NCBI GenBank assembly: GCA_000482145.1
Contig: AUXH01000030.1
Span: 1 to 62,723 of the forward strand
Direction: 5' to 3'
From: Strigomonas culicis
Taxonomy: Eukaryota > Euglenozoa > Kinetoplastea > Trypanosomatida > Trypanosomatidae
DNA length: 62,723 nt
Part shown: positions 8,870 to 17,944 of the stretch, piece after piece
Numbering within the stretch: the first letter of the stretch is position 1
How the letters are laid out: every line of letters starts with the position of its first letter
Made by a program: the position numbers and the translations under genes
The notes under the pieces: model-generated
The model's database searches: none
What the model saw: the letters and a program-made list of their open reading frames with translations, nothing else
Told to the model about the DNA's origin: nothing

Positions 8870-10684
8870 CTATGAGTACTCTAAGCGACGCGCTTTGGTG
8901 CTTGGAGGGCCCACCGTGGCGGGCGTGTTCGTGTGCTGAGCGATGTGTTCTCCCACCGCGTGGAGAGGGTTGCAGGTGGTCATGAGGGTGTTGAGCGACT
9001 GCTCCATGTCACGCATGCTGCTGTCGACGAGCTGCTTCAGCCGCTGCAGGCTGGCCTCCTCGACCCCCTCGGAGCGGCCGACCGTCTTGGCCAGCTTCTC
9101 GCGCAGCTTGTCCGTCTCGCTCTTCAGGAGCGCGCCGAGCGCCTGCACGTCCTCCAGCTCGGCGTTGAGCGACTGCACGCAGGAGGCGGCGCTTGCCTTC
9201 AGCGTCGCCTCTGCCTGCCGAATGGCCGCCATGTCCTCGCGGAACTCCGTCTCGAAGGCGTCACGGTGCTTGCCGTTGAGGTGCTTCACATCGTCCAGTA
9301 TGTCGTGGATCCGGTCCGACGCGTGCTGGAGCCCCTCCTGCTGCTCCTCGCGGTACCGCGTGGTCTTGATGGCCGCCGCGCGGTGGATCTCCTCCAGGTC
9401 GTTCTCCTCCCGTTGCCGGCTAATCTTGCGCGAGGGCTGGGAGGAGGCGGGGTTGCTCGTGTTCGCAGGGCGCTCCGCGATGACCGCCGGCGGGGCAGAC
9501 GTGGGACGGCTGGTGCCGGTGCCCTCTGCGCTCGCCGCGGGCGTGGCCGGCTTGCCGGCGTGGGGCGGGGACGCCTGGTTCACGCGCTGAGGCGCACTGC
9601 GCTTCCGGTCTGCTATCCACTCGTGGATGCTGCACGAGCGTAGACGCTGAAGGGTAGACTGCGTGAAGAAGACGTGCAGCGTGTCTTTCCCCTCCTCCTT
9701 TTTCATGAGAAGCGACAGCTTGGGTGGGATCTGGTTGAGACGGAGCCCGAGCTTGTGGTCCTTGGACAGCTTCACGGACCGGATGTGCTCAAACGGAATG
9801 GTGAAGTTGTCCCCATTACCGCCTGGAAGAAGCACGACGACCAGAAGACGCGAAAAGTGCATGGTGGTGTGACTGCACACCTCTGAACCGTCCACCTCAA
9901 TGCGCAGCACAGTGAATGGCAGAATACTAGTCGCATTCATCTCGGCGTTGTAATGATCTAGGAAGGATTGAATGCTGAGCAGAAGGGTTGCATCGTTCGG
10001 CAGGCTGGCAATACCCTTCCGCAAATTCTCGTTCATAGTGGCATGCGCCAGCACCGTTTTGTTATGTGCATAAAAGCGGAACAGTATTTCGACGCACTGC
10101 ATTTGAAAGAAAAAGTCTGACGACGCTTGAAGTGTTGCAGCTATTTTATCACAGTAAACGCTCAGTTTATTTTTGTTCGCCTTGGATCCCCTCAATAAGG
10201 TAATGAGCGTGCTTGCGCAGTTTCTATGGATACGGTAGTCGTCTTCATGCTGGGAGCAATCACACATGAAGGCAAGAAGGGGTCTCCCCAGTGGGAGGCC
10301 GATGCTTTCTTTTAGATTTACCGACCCACCGAACATTTGAAGAAGGTCAAAAAAACAATCGATGTCAAATTGAAGCCGAAGCGGCCTGCACTTCTTGCTC
10401 AGAATTAAGTCTGCTAGTTCGCAGAAGACATCTAGGCACATCTGGTCCTCCGAAACCTGAAGCATCGTCTTGCACATTCGATCGGGTTGCAACGTGGCCG
10501 CTTGCAACACCACATTCAAAAAGACTTCTAATGCGCTAGGCACTTGCTGTCTAATACAGTACAGGCACTTGCTCAAAATGGTATCTAAGGAACTGAGCAC
10601 AATTTTCACATCTTGCTGACTGACGTCATATCGACTGCGGACATCATTCACCGGCAAGGTAAGCAACTGTTCTACGCTGGTCAT
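8870..10684 (-). CDS. SYCP2-like protein, candidate kinetoplastid kinetochore KKT17/KKT18
   Basis: 604 aa from ATG at 10682-10684. Visible architecture: a helical ARM-like region (1-235, with FQMQCVEILFRF at 193-204), a beta-rich PH/Spt16M-like domain (about 255-350, including FTIPFEHIRSVKLSKDHKLG), a disordered Pro/Ser/Ala linker (about 360-430) and a C-terminal coiled coil (about 435-565). This order is that of SYCP2, and the kinetoplastid kinetochore proteins KKT17 and KKT18 are known to derive from SYCP2-like ancestors. The alternative is an unrelated ARM-plus-coiled-coil protein. Base composition changes within the gene: the 5' half (9.7-10.7 kb) is AT-rich and the 3' half GC-rich. Confidence 0.5.
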   Translation of the reverse strand: MTSVEQLLTLPVNDVRSRYDVSQQDVKIVLSSLDTILSKCLYCIRQQVPSALEVFLNVVLQAATLQPDRMCKTMLQVSEDQMCLDVFCELADLILSKKCRPLRLQFDIDCFFDLLQMFGGSVNLKESIGLPLGRPLLAFMCDCSQHEDDYRIHRNCASTLITLLRGSKANKNKLSVYCDKIAATLQASSDFFFQMQCVEILFRFYAHNKTVLAHATMNENLRKGIASLPNDATLLLSIQSFLDHYNAEMNATSILPFTVLRIEVDGSEVCSHTTMHFSRLLVVVLLPGGNGDNFTIPFEHIRSVKLSKDHKLGLRLNQIPPKLSLLMKKEEGKDTLHVFFTQSTLQRLRSCSIHEWIADRKRSAPQRVNQASPPHAGKPATPAASAEGTGTSRPTSAPPAVIAERPANTSNPASSQPSRKISRQREENDLEEIHRAAAIKTTRYREEQQEGLQHASDRIHDILDDVKHLNGKHRDAFETEFREDMAAIRQAEATLKASAASCVQSLNAELEDVQALGALLKSETDKLREKLAKTVGRSEGVEEASLQRLKQLVDSSMRDMEQSLNTLMTTCNPLHAVGEHIAQHTNTPATVGPPSTKARRLEYS

Positions 10685-11033
10685 TTGTTCTGAATATTAA
10701 TAAAAATAATGATAAGTAAACAATTAAAGTTTTCTATGTCACCTTTTACACACTGTTCAGAGTCACACGAAGAGGAGGAAGAGACACAATAAATGTGAAC
10801 ATATTCTGATGTGCACACTGTCCAGTTTTCTCCAGAACGTACACCAGCGTGTCCTGTCGTGCGTTCCAAAACGAGCAAAAACAATTGCAACAGTATATAT
10901 GTAGGTGTTAAGCATGAGCTGTCACACATAGAGATACACAGTAATGTGAAAAAAGGGAGGAAATTTCACACACGCAGACGCGACGGCTTGCCATCTTTTC
11001 CGCAGAAGTGCTATACCCTCGTTAAAACTGACA
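10685..11033. other. Intergenic region
   Basis: No convincing gene. AT-rich, and it should hold the 3' UTR of the membrane protein at 11034 and the splice site of the KKT17/18-like gene. Short frames here have no coding character. Confidence 0.6.
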
Positions 11034-11717
11034 TCAACCCTCTGCTGCACAGTAATAATCTACTGATGGAGCTCCAAAAAGAGAAAATATAGTATTTGCC
11101 AAAGAATACGAAAAAACACTGACAAGCAGTGATGGTAGGAAATCAAAAACAGCGTACACAGAGAATAGATAGATAAACAATTTGTAGCGTCGATGAATAA
11201 AAATACTGTAAAAGTTGGATATATTAATCATGTAGCAGAACAATTGAGGTGTCACACTTGCCCCAATGATGGAACAAGGCTCCTGCCAAAAACGATGCAC
11301 ACCAGCCACAACGAAAGACATAATAACGATCTTGAGAAAGTTATTGATTCCAAGTGAAGACCGCCGATTCAAAATGTTATAGATGCCCAAAAAGAAAAAG
11401 AGACCAGCGTTTTCTGCAGACAGTCTGCTCTCTTCACCACTACTATTTGTTTGCTCTTCTGTGCTTGCCTCTCTAGAATTCACTGGTGCAGATTGTTCCT
11501 TTTTTTTGTTCACTGGATCATGCTGGGCTTCAAAAGAATGTAGTGAAGGGGCTGTCGCTATTTTTTTGGAAACTAATTCGGGAAATCGACTTTCGAGATC
11601 CTTCATTTCCTCTGTTACATGAGAGTCAGATTCACTGCTGGACAAAAGGGAATGCCTTTCATGCACAAGAGCATTGTAACGATGACGTACTTTTAGGAGT
11701 TCCGCGCTTCTATCCAT
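11034..11717 (-). CDS. Multi-pass membrane protein of unknown function
   Basis: 227 aa from ATG at 11715-11717. The N-terminal half (1-100) is hydrophilic, Ser/Glu-rich and probably disordered. The C-terminal half has about four hydrophobic segments (about 104-112, 126-143, 157-171 and 180-210) with basic residues between them. I do not recognise the family. Codons are strikingly AT-rich, like the other genes flanking the switch region. Confidence 0.75.
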   Translation of the reverse strand: MDRSAELLKVRHRYNALVHERHSLLSSSESDSHVTEEMKDLESRFPELVSKKIATAPSLHSFEAQHDPVNKKKEQSAPVNSREASTEEQTNSSGEESRLSAENAGLFFFLGIYNILNRRSSLGINNFLKIVIMSFVVAGVHRFWQEPCSIIGASVTPQLFCYMINISNFYSIFIHRRYKLFIYLFSVYAVFDFLPSLLVSVFSYSLANTIFSLFGAPSVDYYCAAEG

Positions 11718-12262
11718 CTCTGGATGTATATAAATATAAATCTATTCGTGTATACTATATTTAAAGAAACACCTTTTTGAGAACAAAAAAAAAACGCGCA
11801 TTAGAGACGGGTAAAAAGGAGTTATAGTGTTTTGTTACCGTTATTCTCATTGGCAGTTTTTAAGTATATAAGAGGTAGTATGAGCAGCCTTTCTTTATTC
11901 TTCACTGCTTCTCACTTTTTTGCTGCGATTGCAGAATCAATGCTGTATATGCTAGTTTTTTTTTTATAGCGCAATATACCATAAATGTTTTTTTTCTTTT
12001 AATATGATATGGAGCCCAATCTCCATTTACGTTTTTCCTTTTTGTCTTCCATTCGTTGGTATAATATAATCAATATGATATAAACGCGCCATGCTCTGCT
12101 GCTCCACGCGTTTGTTTGCTTTTTTTTTTTTGCTCAAAAAAGAAAAAAAAGGACAAAGCCGACTGAGGGTAGGAATACAGCTTTGGGGCTGCCAGAGTAA
12201 GCTTATGGAAAACAAATGAGCTTATATGATTATGAGGAGATGTTGATTCCACAGCCAGAATG
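11718..12262. other. AT-rich intergenic region
   Basis: No gene seen. It has many A and T homopolymers, including an A9 run near 11790 and T runs near 11960, 11990 and 12120. Read on the minus strand these could supply polypyrimidine tracts only in part; most of the region looks like UTR and spacer. Confidence 0.6.
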
Positions 12263-12568
12263 TTACTGGATTCTCTTTGCTTCCTTTTCCGGCTGCGCAG
12301 TAAACGTACAGTAAGCCTTCTTTGCCAAAGTGGCTGCCTGAACTGTACTGTTCGTTAAGTGGCAGGCTAAAAGGGGGTAATTTGCAGGCGAAATTGCTAT
12401 CGACCAGCGACAGAATATGCTGCTGTAGACAAGGAGAATAGATGTCATAACAGGATCAATTTCTTGATAGGGGCGAGTCGGGAAGTTTTTTATCCCCGCG
12501 ATGGGAATGAGCCAGTTGGCAGCTGCACCCAGATAACCAACGTAGCGCACAAAGTTCTGAGAAACCAT
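12263..12568 (-). CDS. MPC1: Mitochondrial pyruvate carrier subunit (MPC1-like)
   Basis: 101 aa from ATG at 12566-12568, the usual length for MPC1. The hallmark is NYPLLACHLTNSTVQ (about 65-79), matching NYLLLACHASNETVQ of MPC1. Upstream, ANWLIPIAGIKN corresponds to the NWGFVAAGLVD helix, and ILLVYSSIFCRWSIAISP corresponds to the second helix. MPC1 pairs with MPC2 in the inner mitochondrial membrane to import pyruvate. No MPC2 is seen in this window. AT-rich codons. Confidence 0.88.
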   Translation of the reverse strand: MVSQNFVRYVGYLGAAANWLIPIAGIKNFPTRPYQEIDPVMTSILLVYSSIFCRWSIAISPANYPLLACHLTNSTVQAATLAKKAYCTFTAQPEKEAKRIQ

Positions 12569-12977
12569 GGTGCGACTTTGAAGCTGAAGTTAAAAAAGCG
12601 TATAAATTGACTGCTCTTCTTTAAGGAAAAAAAAAAATGAGGGAATCAATAAGGAAAAGAAAAGGACAGTGATGAAACACACATAAGCATAAATGAGTTT
12701 TTTTTTTACAAAAAAAAAAAACACTTTTACAACCCAAAAAGACATGAAATACGGAAGCGTGCTAACTATTAACTGCCTTTTTTTTTGGTATAAGAAACAA
12801 CAAAAGGTAACATGTAGACCAAATAAGGGAATGTAGACATTTTTTCTTCTTTACTATAAAGTCTAATTCAGTCATTTTCTCCCCTCAAATAAAACTCAAT
12901 GTCAAAATGATGCTGACATTGCTGCAAAGGAATACCATGACTGCAAAGACATCAGCTCATCGTTTGTACATAACGAA
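12569..12977. other. AT-rich intergenic region
   Basis: No gene seen. Dense in A/T homopolymers (T9 then A13 around 12698-12721, T10 near 12779-12788). It lies between the MPC1 start and the end of the SPC2 gene. Confidence 0.6.
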
Positions 12978-13598
12978 TTATTTTTTCTTTTTTGTTAACT
13001 CAGCTATAATGCTATCAATATCTTTCACCATCGCTGGGGGGTAAAAGAAGCCTGTGGATCCGAAGTACTTTCCGTACTGCATGGTTCTCTCTACGCTTTT
13101 GTAAACACGAGGTGCTTGCAAAAAGCGAGGTTTATCAATGATTTGTGCCTCGATTTTAATCTTTGGGGCGTTTGCTGTGTCCAGTAAAACATGGAGGTGG
13201 CGGCCCTCTAGCTTTTTGAGGAACGTTTTTTTAGTGTCTTCCTTTTGCTCAATTACCCCAGTGCCGAGAAAGATCGTGTTTCTCGACTGCTGTATGGAGT
13301 CATTTACAAATGTTACAGCTATTATTGAGGTATACAGTCCAATACAAAGAGTTGTCAACAAGATGCTATTGTTCAACACAACCCTCATGAAGAAAATTGC
13401 GACGCCTAAAGATATGGCGACTCCGCATTGAAACACGTTTTTAAAAGTATGCGGTTCATCCTCCTTGACACCTTCGTGCACTAAATACTCTTGAATATTT
13501 GAACTGAGAGCACGCCTCACTGAGTTCACATCGTTGGTTCGATATGCGCGCACCTGCTTACTAACGAGTTCATAACCAATTTCGTAACCGTTCTCCAT
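12978..13598 (-). CDS. SPC2: Signal peptidase complex subunit 2 (SPC25-like)
   Basis: 206 aa from ATG at 13596-13598; a longer frame would need GTG at 13613. The DVNSVRRALSSNIQEYL segment near the N-terminus, two adjacent hydrophobic helices (about 55-73 and 80-100), and a C-terminal cytosolic domain of about 100 residues match the SPCS2 layout. SPC2 is a non-catalytic ER membrane subunit supporting signal peptidase interaction with the translocon. It is the first gene of the leftward cluster, next to the strand-switch region. The C-terminal KKKK could act as an ER retrieval motif. The family call rests on architecture and partial similarity. Confidence 0.7.
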   Translation of the reverse strand: MENGYEIGYELVSKQVRAYRTNDVNSVRRALSSNIQEYLVHEGVKEDEPHTFKNVFQCGVAISLGVAIFFMRVVLNNSILLTTLCIGLYTSIIAVTFVNDSIQQSRNTIFLGTGVIEQKEDTKKTFLKKLEGRHLHVLLDTANAPKIKIEAQIIDKPRFLQAPRVYKSVERTMQYGKYFGSTGFFYPPAMVKDIDSIIAELTKKKK

Positions 13599-14423
13599 TT
13601 TCCAGGTATTCACGTGAGTGTTAGCAAGGTGTATTAGTGCACAATAATAGTACTATGATAATGAGGAGTGTGATGTTTTTTTTTTTTTAGCAACTCTTTC
13701 TTTCTCTCTACAAATTAATCCTTTTATTATTGCGAGAATAAAAATAAAGAATCTATAGGAATATAAAAGAGGAGAAGATGCAGATGCAGGTATTGGTGAA
13801 TTGGGAAGTTGGGGCCGGTGCTTCGCAGTTTGTTGGTTATTCTATTGAGACGAATACATTACTGTAATTAGTTTTTTTAAACACTATTTCCCGTTTTTAG
13901 ACAAGAAAAGAAGAAAAAAGCGCGGGGGTCGCATTGGGGCGGCGGGGGGGGGGGGTTCCCTGGCCCGCGGCGCCTTGGCCCCCGCCCACCCTCTCCCGCG
14001 GGGCCGTTGTTCCGTTTTTCAGTTGCGGCGGCCGCCGTCCCCGCCTTTTTTTTTTTTTGGGTGGGCGCCCCCGGCCTTGCTGGGCCGCCGGCTCCCGCCG
14101 GCCGCACGGCGCAGCCGGGGGCCTTTTCGGGCCGGGGCGGGGCGGTGGCGGGCCGCTGCGCGCCCCCTTTCATTCGGGCCGCCGTGGTGCTCCGGGTCGG
14201 GGCGGCGCGGGCGAGGGGTGGGGCTCGGCGTCAAAAGAGGGCCGCCCCGCCGCCCCGGCCCCGGGCCGCCGCTGGCGGTGGTCTGTGGCTGTTTCTTTCG
14301 GCGTTACTGCATGTCGCTCCTCTCCCCGTTTTCTATGTATTATTTATTTCCAGTAGTTTCTTTTTAGTTTTTATTTAGGCATTGCACACATTAAGTTTAT
14401 ACCATCTCTTTTTGTAATCATCG
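13599..14423. promoter_or_regulatory. Divergent strand-switch region, probable Pol II transcription start region
   Basis: Genes to the left run on the minus strand and genes to the right on the plus strand, so this 825-base gap is where both polycistronic clusters must start. In Leishmania chromosome 1 the equivalent region was shown to initiate transcription bidirectionally and contains G/C tracts. Here the outer parts are AT-rich, and the centre is an unusually GC-rich island (separate entry). No tRNA or other RNA gene was found. No TATA-like promoter is claimed. Confidence 0.8.
13917..14300. promoter_or_regulatory. GC-rich island with G12 and T13 runs in the switch region
   Basis: About 380 bases are dominated by G and C, with AT-rich DNA on both sides. 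The left part contains a G12 run at 13944-13955; a T13 run sits inside at 14046-14058. Numerous GGG/GGGG blocks on the plus strand between 14080 and 14270 could form G-quadruplexes. Several frames of 70-140 codons cross it, but their predicted proteins are low-complexity Arg/Pro/Gly and overlap in all frames, so I read it as non-coding. A promoter, origin or nucleosome-positioning role is inferred from position. Confidence 0.55.
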
Positions 14424-14861
14424 ATGTTTCGTCGTCTGAGGTTTCCTTTTTTTCGCAGCGGGCTGGAAAATGGACAAAGTCGACATGTAAACATGAAGGA
14501 TTTGATTGTAAAGCATGGTGCGTACTGTGCGCTTTACTATTGGATAACAAACGAACTTATGGTTTGTGCTCTGACGTATATCTTACATTTTGGGTATCTC
14601 GGAAAGGAAGATCTGATAGGTTTTCTGGAGGATGTGGGTGCCGAAAAGTACATTGATTTAAAGAGCATTGAGGTAAAGAACTGGTCTTTTTTCAATGGTG
14701 CCTTGGTTATTAGCGCGAGGCTGGTGGCTAATTTCATAGCTGCTTCTGTTTTCATGTCACTGTTTACGCCAATACAGATCCCCATGGCGGTTGCGACATA
14801 TCCTTACGTACGAACCATATTTACTCGTGGAAGCAAGAGCGTGAAGCCAAAAATAATATAA
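14424..14861 (+). CDS. FAM210 / DUF1279 domain mitochondrial membrane protein
   Basis: 145 aa from ATG at 14424, the first gene of the rightward cluster. After a short Arg/Phe-rich N-terminus, KDLIVKHGAYCALYYWITNELMVCALTYILHFG matches the 'YGxxAxxxYxxxS' helix of the DUF1279 domain. After a linker naming the Leu/Lys/Glu-rich region (FLEDVGAEKYIDL), a second helix pair ends in TPIQIPMAVATYPYVRTI, matching the APVRIPxTxxxTPxxxR ending of FAM210. In animals these are mitochondrial membrane proteins affecting translation or haem synthesis. AT-rich codons. An internal ATG at 14493 (MKDLIV) is a possible alternative start. Confidence 0.75.
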   Translation: MFRRLRFPFFRSGLENGQSRHVNMKDLIVKHGAYCALYYWITNELMVCALTYILHFGYLGKEDLIGFLEDVGAEKYIDLKSIEVKNWSFFNGALVISARLVANFIAASVFMSLFTPIQIPMAVATYPYVRTIFTRGSKSVKPKII

Positions 14862-14931
14862 CATATTACTTATTATTTTTACAGATCATAGCATCAGCAT
14901 CTTTCCGTTTAATAACGAGAACAATGACTTC

Positions 14932-14959
14932 AATAATAATAATAATAATAATAATAATA
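14932..14959. repeat. (AAT)n microsatellite
   Basis: About nine AAT units between the FAM210-like gene and the exopolyphosphatase gene. Confidence 0.9.
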
Positions 14960-15159
14960 GTGTAACAAAATGTTTCAAACCAATTTCTTTTTATTTGCCT
15001 ATTTATTTAGTGTATTACGATATATATATAAACGAGTGTATTTATATGTGTATATTATCTCTCATTTTTTTTTTTGCATCTTCTCCTCACTTTTTTTTTT
15101 CTGCAAGGTTAATTAAAAACAAATCGTTTTACTACACTTCCACTTTATTGTTCTTGGTA

Positions 15160-16302
15160 ATGTCTGCTCTTATAAACGAATTTTTGAGGAAATGCGTTGT
15201 CAAAGTGCAAGCGAAAGCAGAGGGCATTACCGTTGTCATGGGCAATGAAGGAGGTGATATGGACAGTATTGTGGGCTCCATTTACCTGGCTTATTTTTTT
15301 GAACATTCACGCAAGTACAAAATACAGAATCCAGTCCCTGCAATTAATTTTCCCCTGGAAGACTTGCCGCTTCGGAATGACGTGAATAATTTTCTGAAAG
15401 AACTTGGTATTGAAGCGTCTAATCTGATTACACTGGTTAAGAGTAATGAAGGTTGCTTTTGTGACATTAACACGGCCAAACTTGTTTTATACGACCACAA
15501 TAAATTGATAGACGCACAACAGTGTGGCTGCAATAACGTAATTGGTGTTGTTGACCACCATTTTGATGAGCAGCTGTATGTGGACCAAACAAAGGACTTA
15601 CGCATTATTCGTACGGTTGGGTCTGCAAGCACTTTGGTTGCAGAGTTATATCGCGATGAGGATATGACGGTTCCCTGTCCAATTCTCTTGTCTGCTCCTA
15701 TCATTCAAGACACCGTAAACTTTGAACCTGCCCAGAAGAAAGTGACACCAGCGGATGTGTCTGTTTACGAGTGGTTGGAAAAAGGATTTACGGAAAAAAT
15801 CGATCCCAAAGCCCTTCACAAAAAACTGTCCAAATGGAAAAACGACGTTTTGTCACTGACCGTTGAGCAAAATCTTAAAAGAGACTACAAGAACTTTAAT
15901 TACGATGTACACGTGCTTAAGAAAAAACTAAGCACGGGCATCAGCAGTGTGCCTTGCTCATACTTTGAGTTTGAAGAAGCATACACCCTGGATGGCATTT
16001 TCAACTCATGCCAAAAATACTATAAAGATAAAGACCTGGAGTCGATAATAATTGCGTTTGCAGGGAAAAGGAATGGCGTGCACTCCCGTCAAATTGCTTT
16101 CTTTGCTCCAAATGATGCCATGAACTGTTTTCTGTCTTACGCTCGTTCAGAACCAAGCAATATCAAATTTACAGAAATTGGGAAGAAAGAGTCGACTCCA
16201 TTTAGCCTAATTGCATTTTCGTTGAGTGACCCTGCTGTTTCCCGCAAGCGACTCGCTCCTTCACTCGCTGCATTTCTTGAGAAGGGAGAGTCTTCATTAT
16301 AA
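15160..16302 (+). CDS. PPX: Exopolyphosphatase (DHH superfamily)
   Basis: 380 aa from ATG at 15160; the frame is open further upstream only through TTG and a T-rich trans-splice region (T9 then ...GCAAG at 15090-15107). Motifs: GNEGGDMDS (28-36), matching GNESADMDS of yeast PPX1, and VVDHHFD (130-136), the DHH signature that binds the catalytic metals. A C-terminal DHHA2-like domain follows from about 215. The enzyme removes terminal phosphate from polyphosphate; in Leishmania it is acidocalcisomal or cytosolic and of closely similar length. AT-rich codons, unlike genes beyond 18 kb. Confidence 0.93.
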   Translation: MSALINEFLRKCVVKVQAKAEGITVVMGNEGGDMDSIVGSIYLAYFFEHSRKYKIQNPVPAINFPLEDLPLRNDVNNFLKELGIEASNLITLVKSNEGCFCDINTAKLVLYDHNKLIDAQQCGCNNVIGVVDHHFDEQLYVDQTKDLRIIRTVGSASTLVAELYRDEDMTVPCPILLSAPIIQDTVNFEPAQKKVTPADVSVYEWLEKGFTEKIDPKALHKKLSKWKNDVLSLTVEQNLKRDYKNFNYDVHVLKKKLSTGISSVPCSYFEFEEAYTLDGIFNSCQKYYKDKDLESIIIAFAGKRNGVHSRQIAFFAPNDAMNCFLSYARSEPSNIKFTEIGKKESTPFSLIAFSLSDPAVSRKRLAPSLAAFLEKGESSL

Positions 16303-16695
16303 ATAATGTTATAGAGCATTGCATAGATGATTATTATTCGTATGATAATTACTTTTGTTATTGTCATTACTTGTGAATACTTTACCTGAATAGAACACAA
16401 CAGAGAAAAATACTTTATTTATTTATTTATTTCTAAAGTCTTTGACTGTATTTTCACATTAGCAATATTAGTGTGACAGGCGAACACCATGTAAGTCTTT
16501 GTAAGTGAGGGCATTTGTGTCTGTAAGATTCACTTTTCCTTTGTTCTCATTCTTTATTTCGCTCTTCCTTACACCACTTTTTTTTTTTTTTTACTCTATT
16601 AAGAAGTAAACTACAGGCGAAAAGCTAATAAACATAATAAATCCGTATTTAAGGTAACAATCATACCAACGACAACAATAAAAAAAGAAAACAAT
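16303..16695. other. AT-rich intergenic region
   Basis: No gene seen. A T14 run around 16579-16592 upstream of the SERF-like gene is a likely trans-splice polypyrimidine tract. (ATTT)n-like repeats occur near 16413-16432. Confidence 0.65.
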
Positions 16696-16887
16696 ATGAC
16701 ACGCGGTAATCAACGTGATCTCGCAAGGGAGAAGAATCAGAAGAAGCTCGCTGACAAAAGCAAAGGTGTGCGTGAAGATGGTGCATCATTATCTAAGCGG
16801 AAGGAAGCAGATGCGGAGCGTATGCGTGAGAAGCAAGCTGCAGCTGAAGCAAAGAAAAATGGCGGACAAGGACAACCGCATGATTAA
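16696..16887 (+). CDS. SERF / 4F5 family small basic protein
   Basis: 63 aa from ATG at 16696. The N-terminus MTRGNQRDLAREKNQKK is the diagnostic 4F5 motif (MARGNQRELARQKN), followed by a highly charged Lys/Glu/Ala region. SERF proteins are small, disordered, nucleic-acid-binding proteins that influence amyloid formation. Length matches the family. Composition is intermediate to AT-rich, like its neighbours. Confidence 0.9.
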   Translation: MTRGNQRDLAREKNQKKLADKSKGVREDGASLSKRKEADAERMREKQAAAEAKKNGGQGQPHD

Positions 16888-17461
16888 GCTTCCGTGGTAC
16901 TCATAGGAGATGCAAATGTAGGCATTTTTCTTTTCCTTTTTACTTACACCAAATAATCAGTAGCAATATGACCTTTAATTTGGATTGCAGATGTATATTT
17001 TTTTTTTGTGAAAAGCAAGTACCTGAATACTCGATAAACTTTCTTTAGTATACTTCCTTTGTTCTTTGTTTGCTTACGCGCTTCCCATCTATCGTTTATT
17101 CTTGCATTTGCTTTGCTCAGGCATAGTATCCAATTTTTCCTCTTTGTTTGTTGTTATTGTTTGTAGTTTGCGTTTTCCGTCTGAACACTCTACTTTACGA
17201 TCTCTTTTTAGCCTTCCCGTTATTCTTTGTTGTTCATATTTCCACCATCCTTTGTCTTCCTCTTACCCACATTTTTTTTTCATTTTTTTTTTCTTCTCTA
17301 AGTGTTTCACAGAACAGCGTGTGTATAGTAAAACACTGAAGCTTTAACAGCTAATTGTCAATTATATTCCAGTGTTTCTGTCGGCGACTATAAATTTAAA
17401 TAAGAAAACCGAATTAATACTGTTGAAATAACATCAAAAAAAAAAAAGAGACACAAAACCC
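16888..17461. other. Pyrimidine-rich intergenic region
   Basis: No gene seen. From about 17040 to 17330 the plus strand is dominated by T and C. Frames of 60-90 codons there are Phe/Leu/Ser low-complexity and not credible proteins. This is a large trans-splice polypyrimidine region for the CX9C gene, with candidate AGs between 17300 and 17460. Confidence 0.65.
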
Positions 17462-17944
17462 ATGACTGCGTACGATAAGTCGGATCAAATCGGTTATGAC
17501 GAATTAGATAAAAAACTCAATAAAGAGCTTGAGGACATGGTTGCGCGGACGCCACCAAACGTTGTTCGAAATCTACAGCAGCGTATCCATGATGGTATTC
17601 TTCACCGAATGAAAGAAGAAACGACGCGAAGATGCTTCCCTCTCTTAGAAAAATACCAAGAATGCGCTAATACAATGCCGCCTCATCGAGTGAAAGAGTG
17701 CTATCCTCACCGTGATGCAATTAATTTCTGCGCGCAGGAGGTGAACCGTGAAGAAACGTATCAAAAGTATCGGATCATGTATCTTCACGGGGAGCTGCTC
17801 AAATACCATGAGCAAAAGCTGGCAGCAAAGATGGAAGCATTCAAGGCCCAGGCACCTGATGCCATCCGCGACTGGAAGGCAGACTACGCTCCTAAGTACG
17901 CGGAAATGATGGAAGACATTGGCTTGAATCCCGCAAAGAAATAA
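17462..17944 (+). CDS. Twin CX9C (CHCH-type) mitochondrial protein, CMC1-like
   Basis: 160 aa from ATG at 17462. Cys residues at 58/68 and 80/90 form two exact CX9C pairs within a helical hairpin, the signature of intermembrane-space proteins imported through Mia40/Erv1. The N-terminal about 50 residues and the Lys/Ala-rich C-terminal helix are charged. The pattern fits COX assembly proteins of the CMC1/CMC2 group or a respiratory complex subunit such as a PDSW-like complex I protein; I cannot choose between them. No N-terminal presequence is seen, as usual for this class. Confidence 0.75.
   Translation: MTAYDKSDQIGYDELDKKLNKELEDMVARTPPNVVRNLQQRIHDGILHRMKEETTRRCFPLLEKYQECANTMPPHRVKECYPHRDAINFCAQEVNREETYQKYRIMYLHGELLKYHEQKLAAKMEAFKAQAPDAIRDWKADYAPKYAEMMEDIGLNPAKK

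Noticed and set aside
13877..14378. Several 70-140 codon frames on both strands of the GC-rich island
   Set aside because: Open frames exist in nearly all phases because stop codons are rare in GC-rich DNA; the products are Arg/Pro/Gly low-complexity sequences with poly-Phe from the T13 run.
17066..17347. 93-codon and 63-codon frames upstream of the CX9C gene
   Set aside because: They are translations of a polypyrimidine tract (Phe, Leu, Ser) and lack coding composition.
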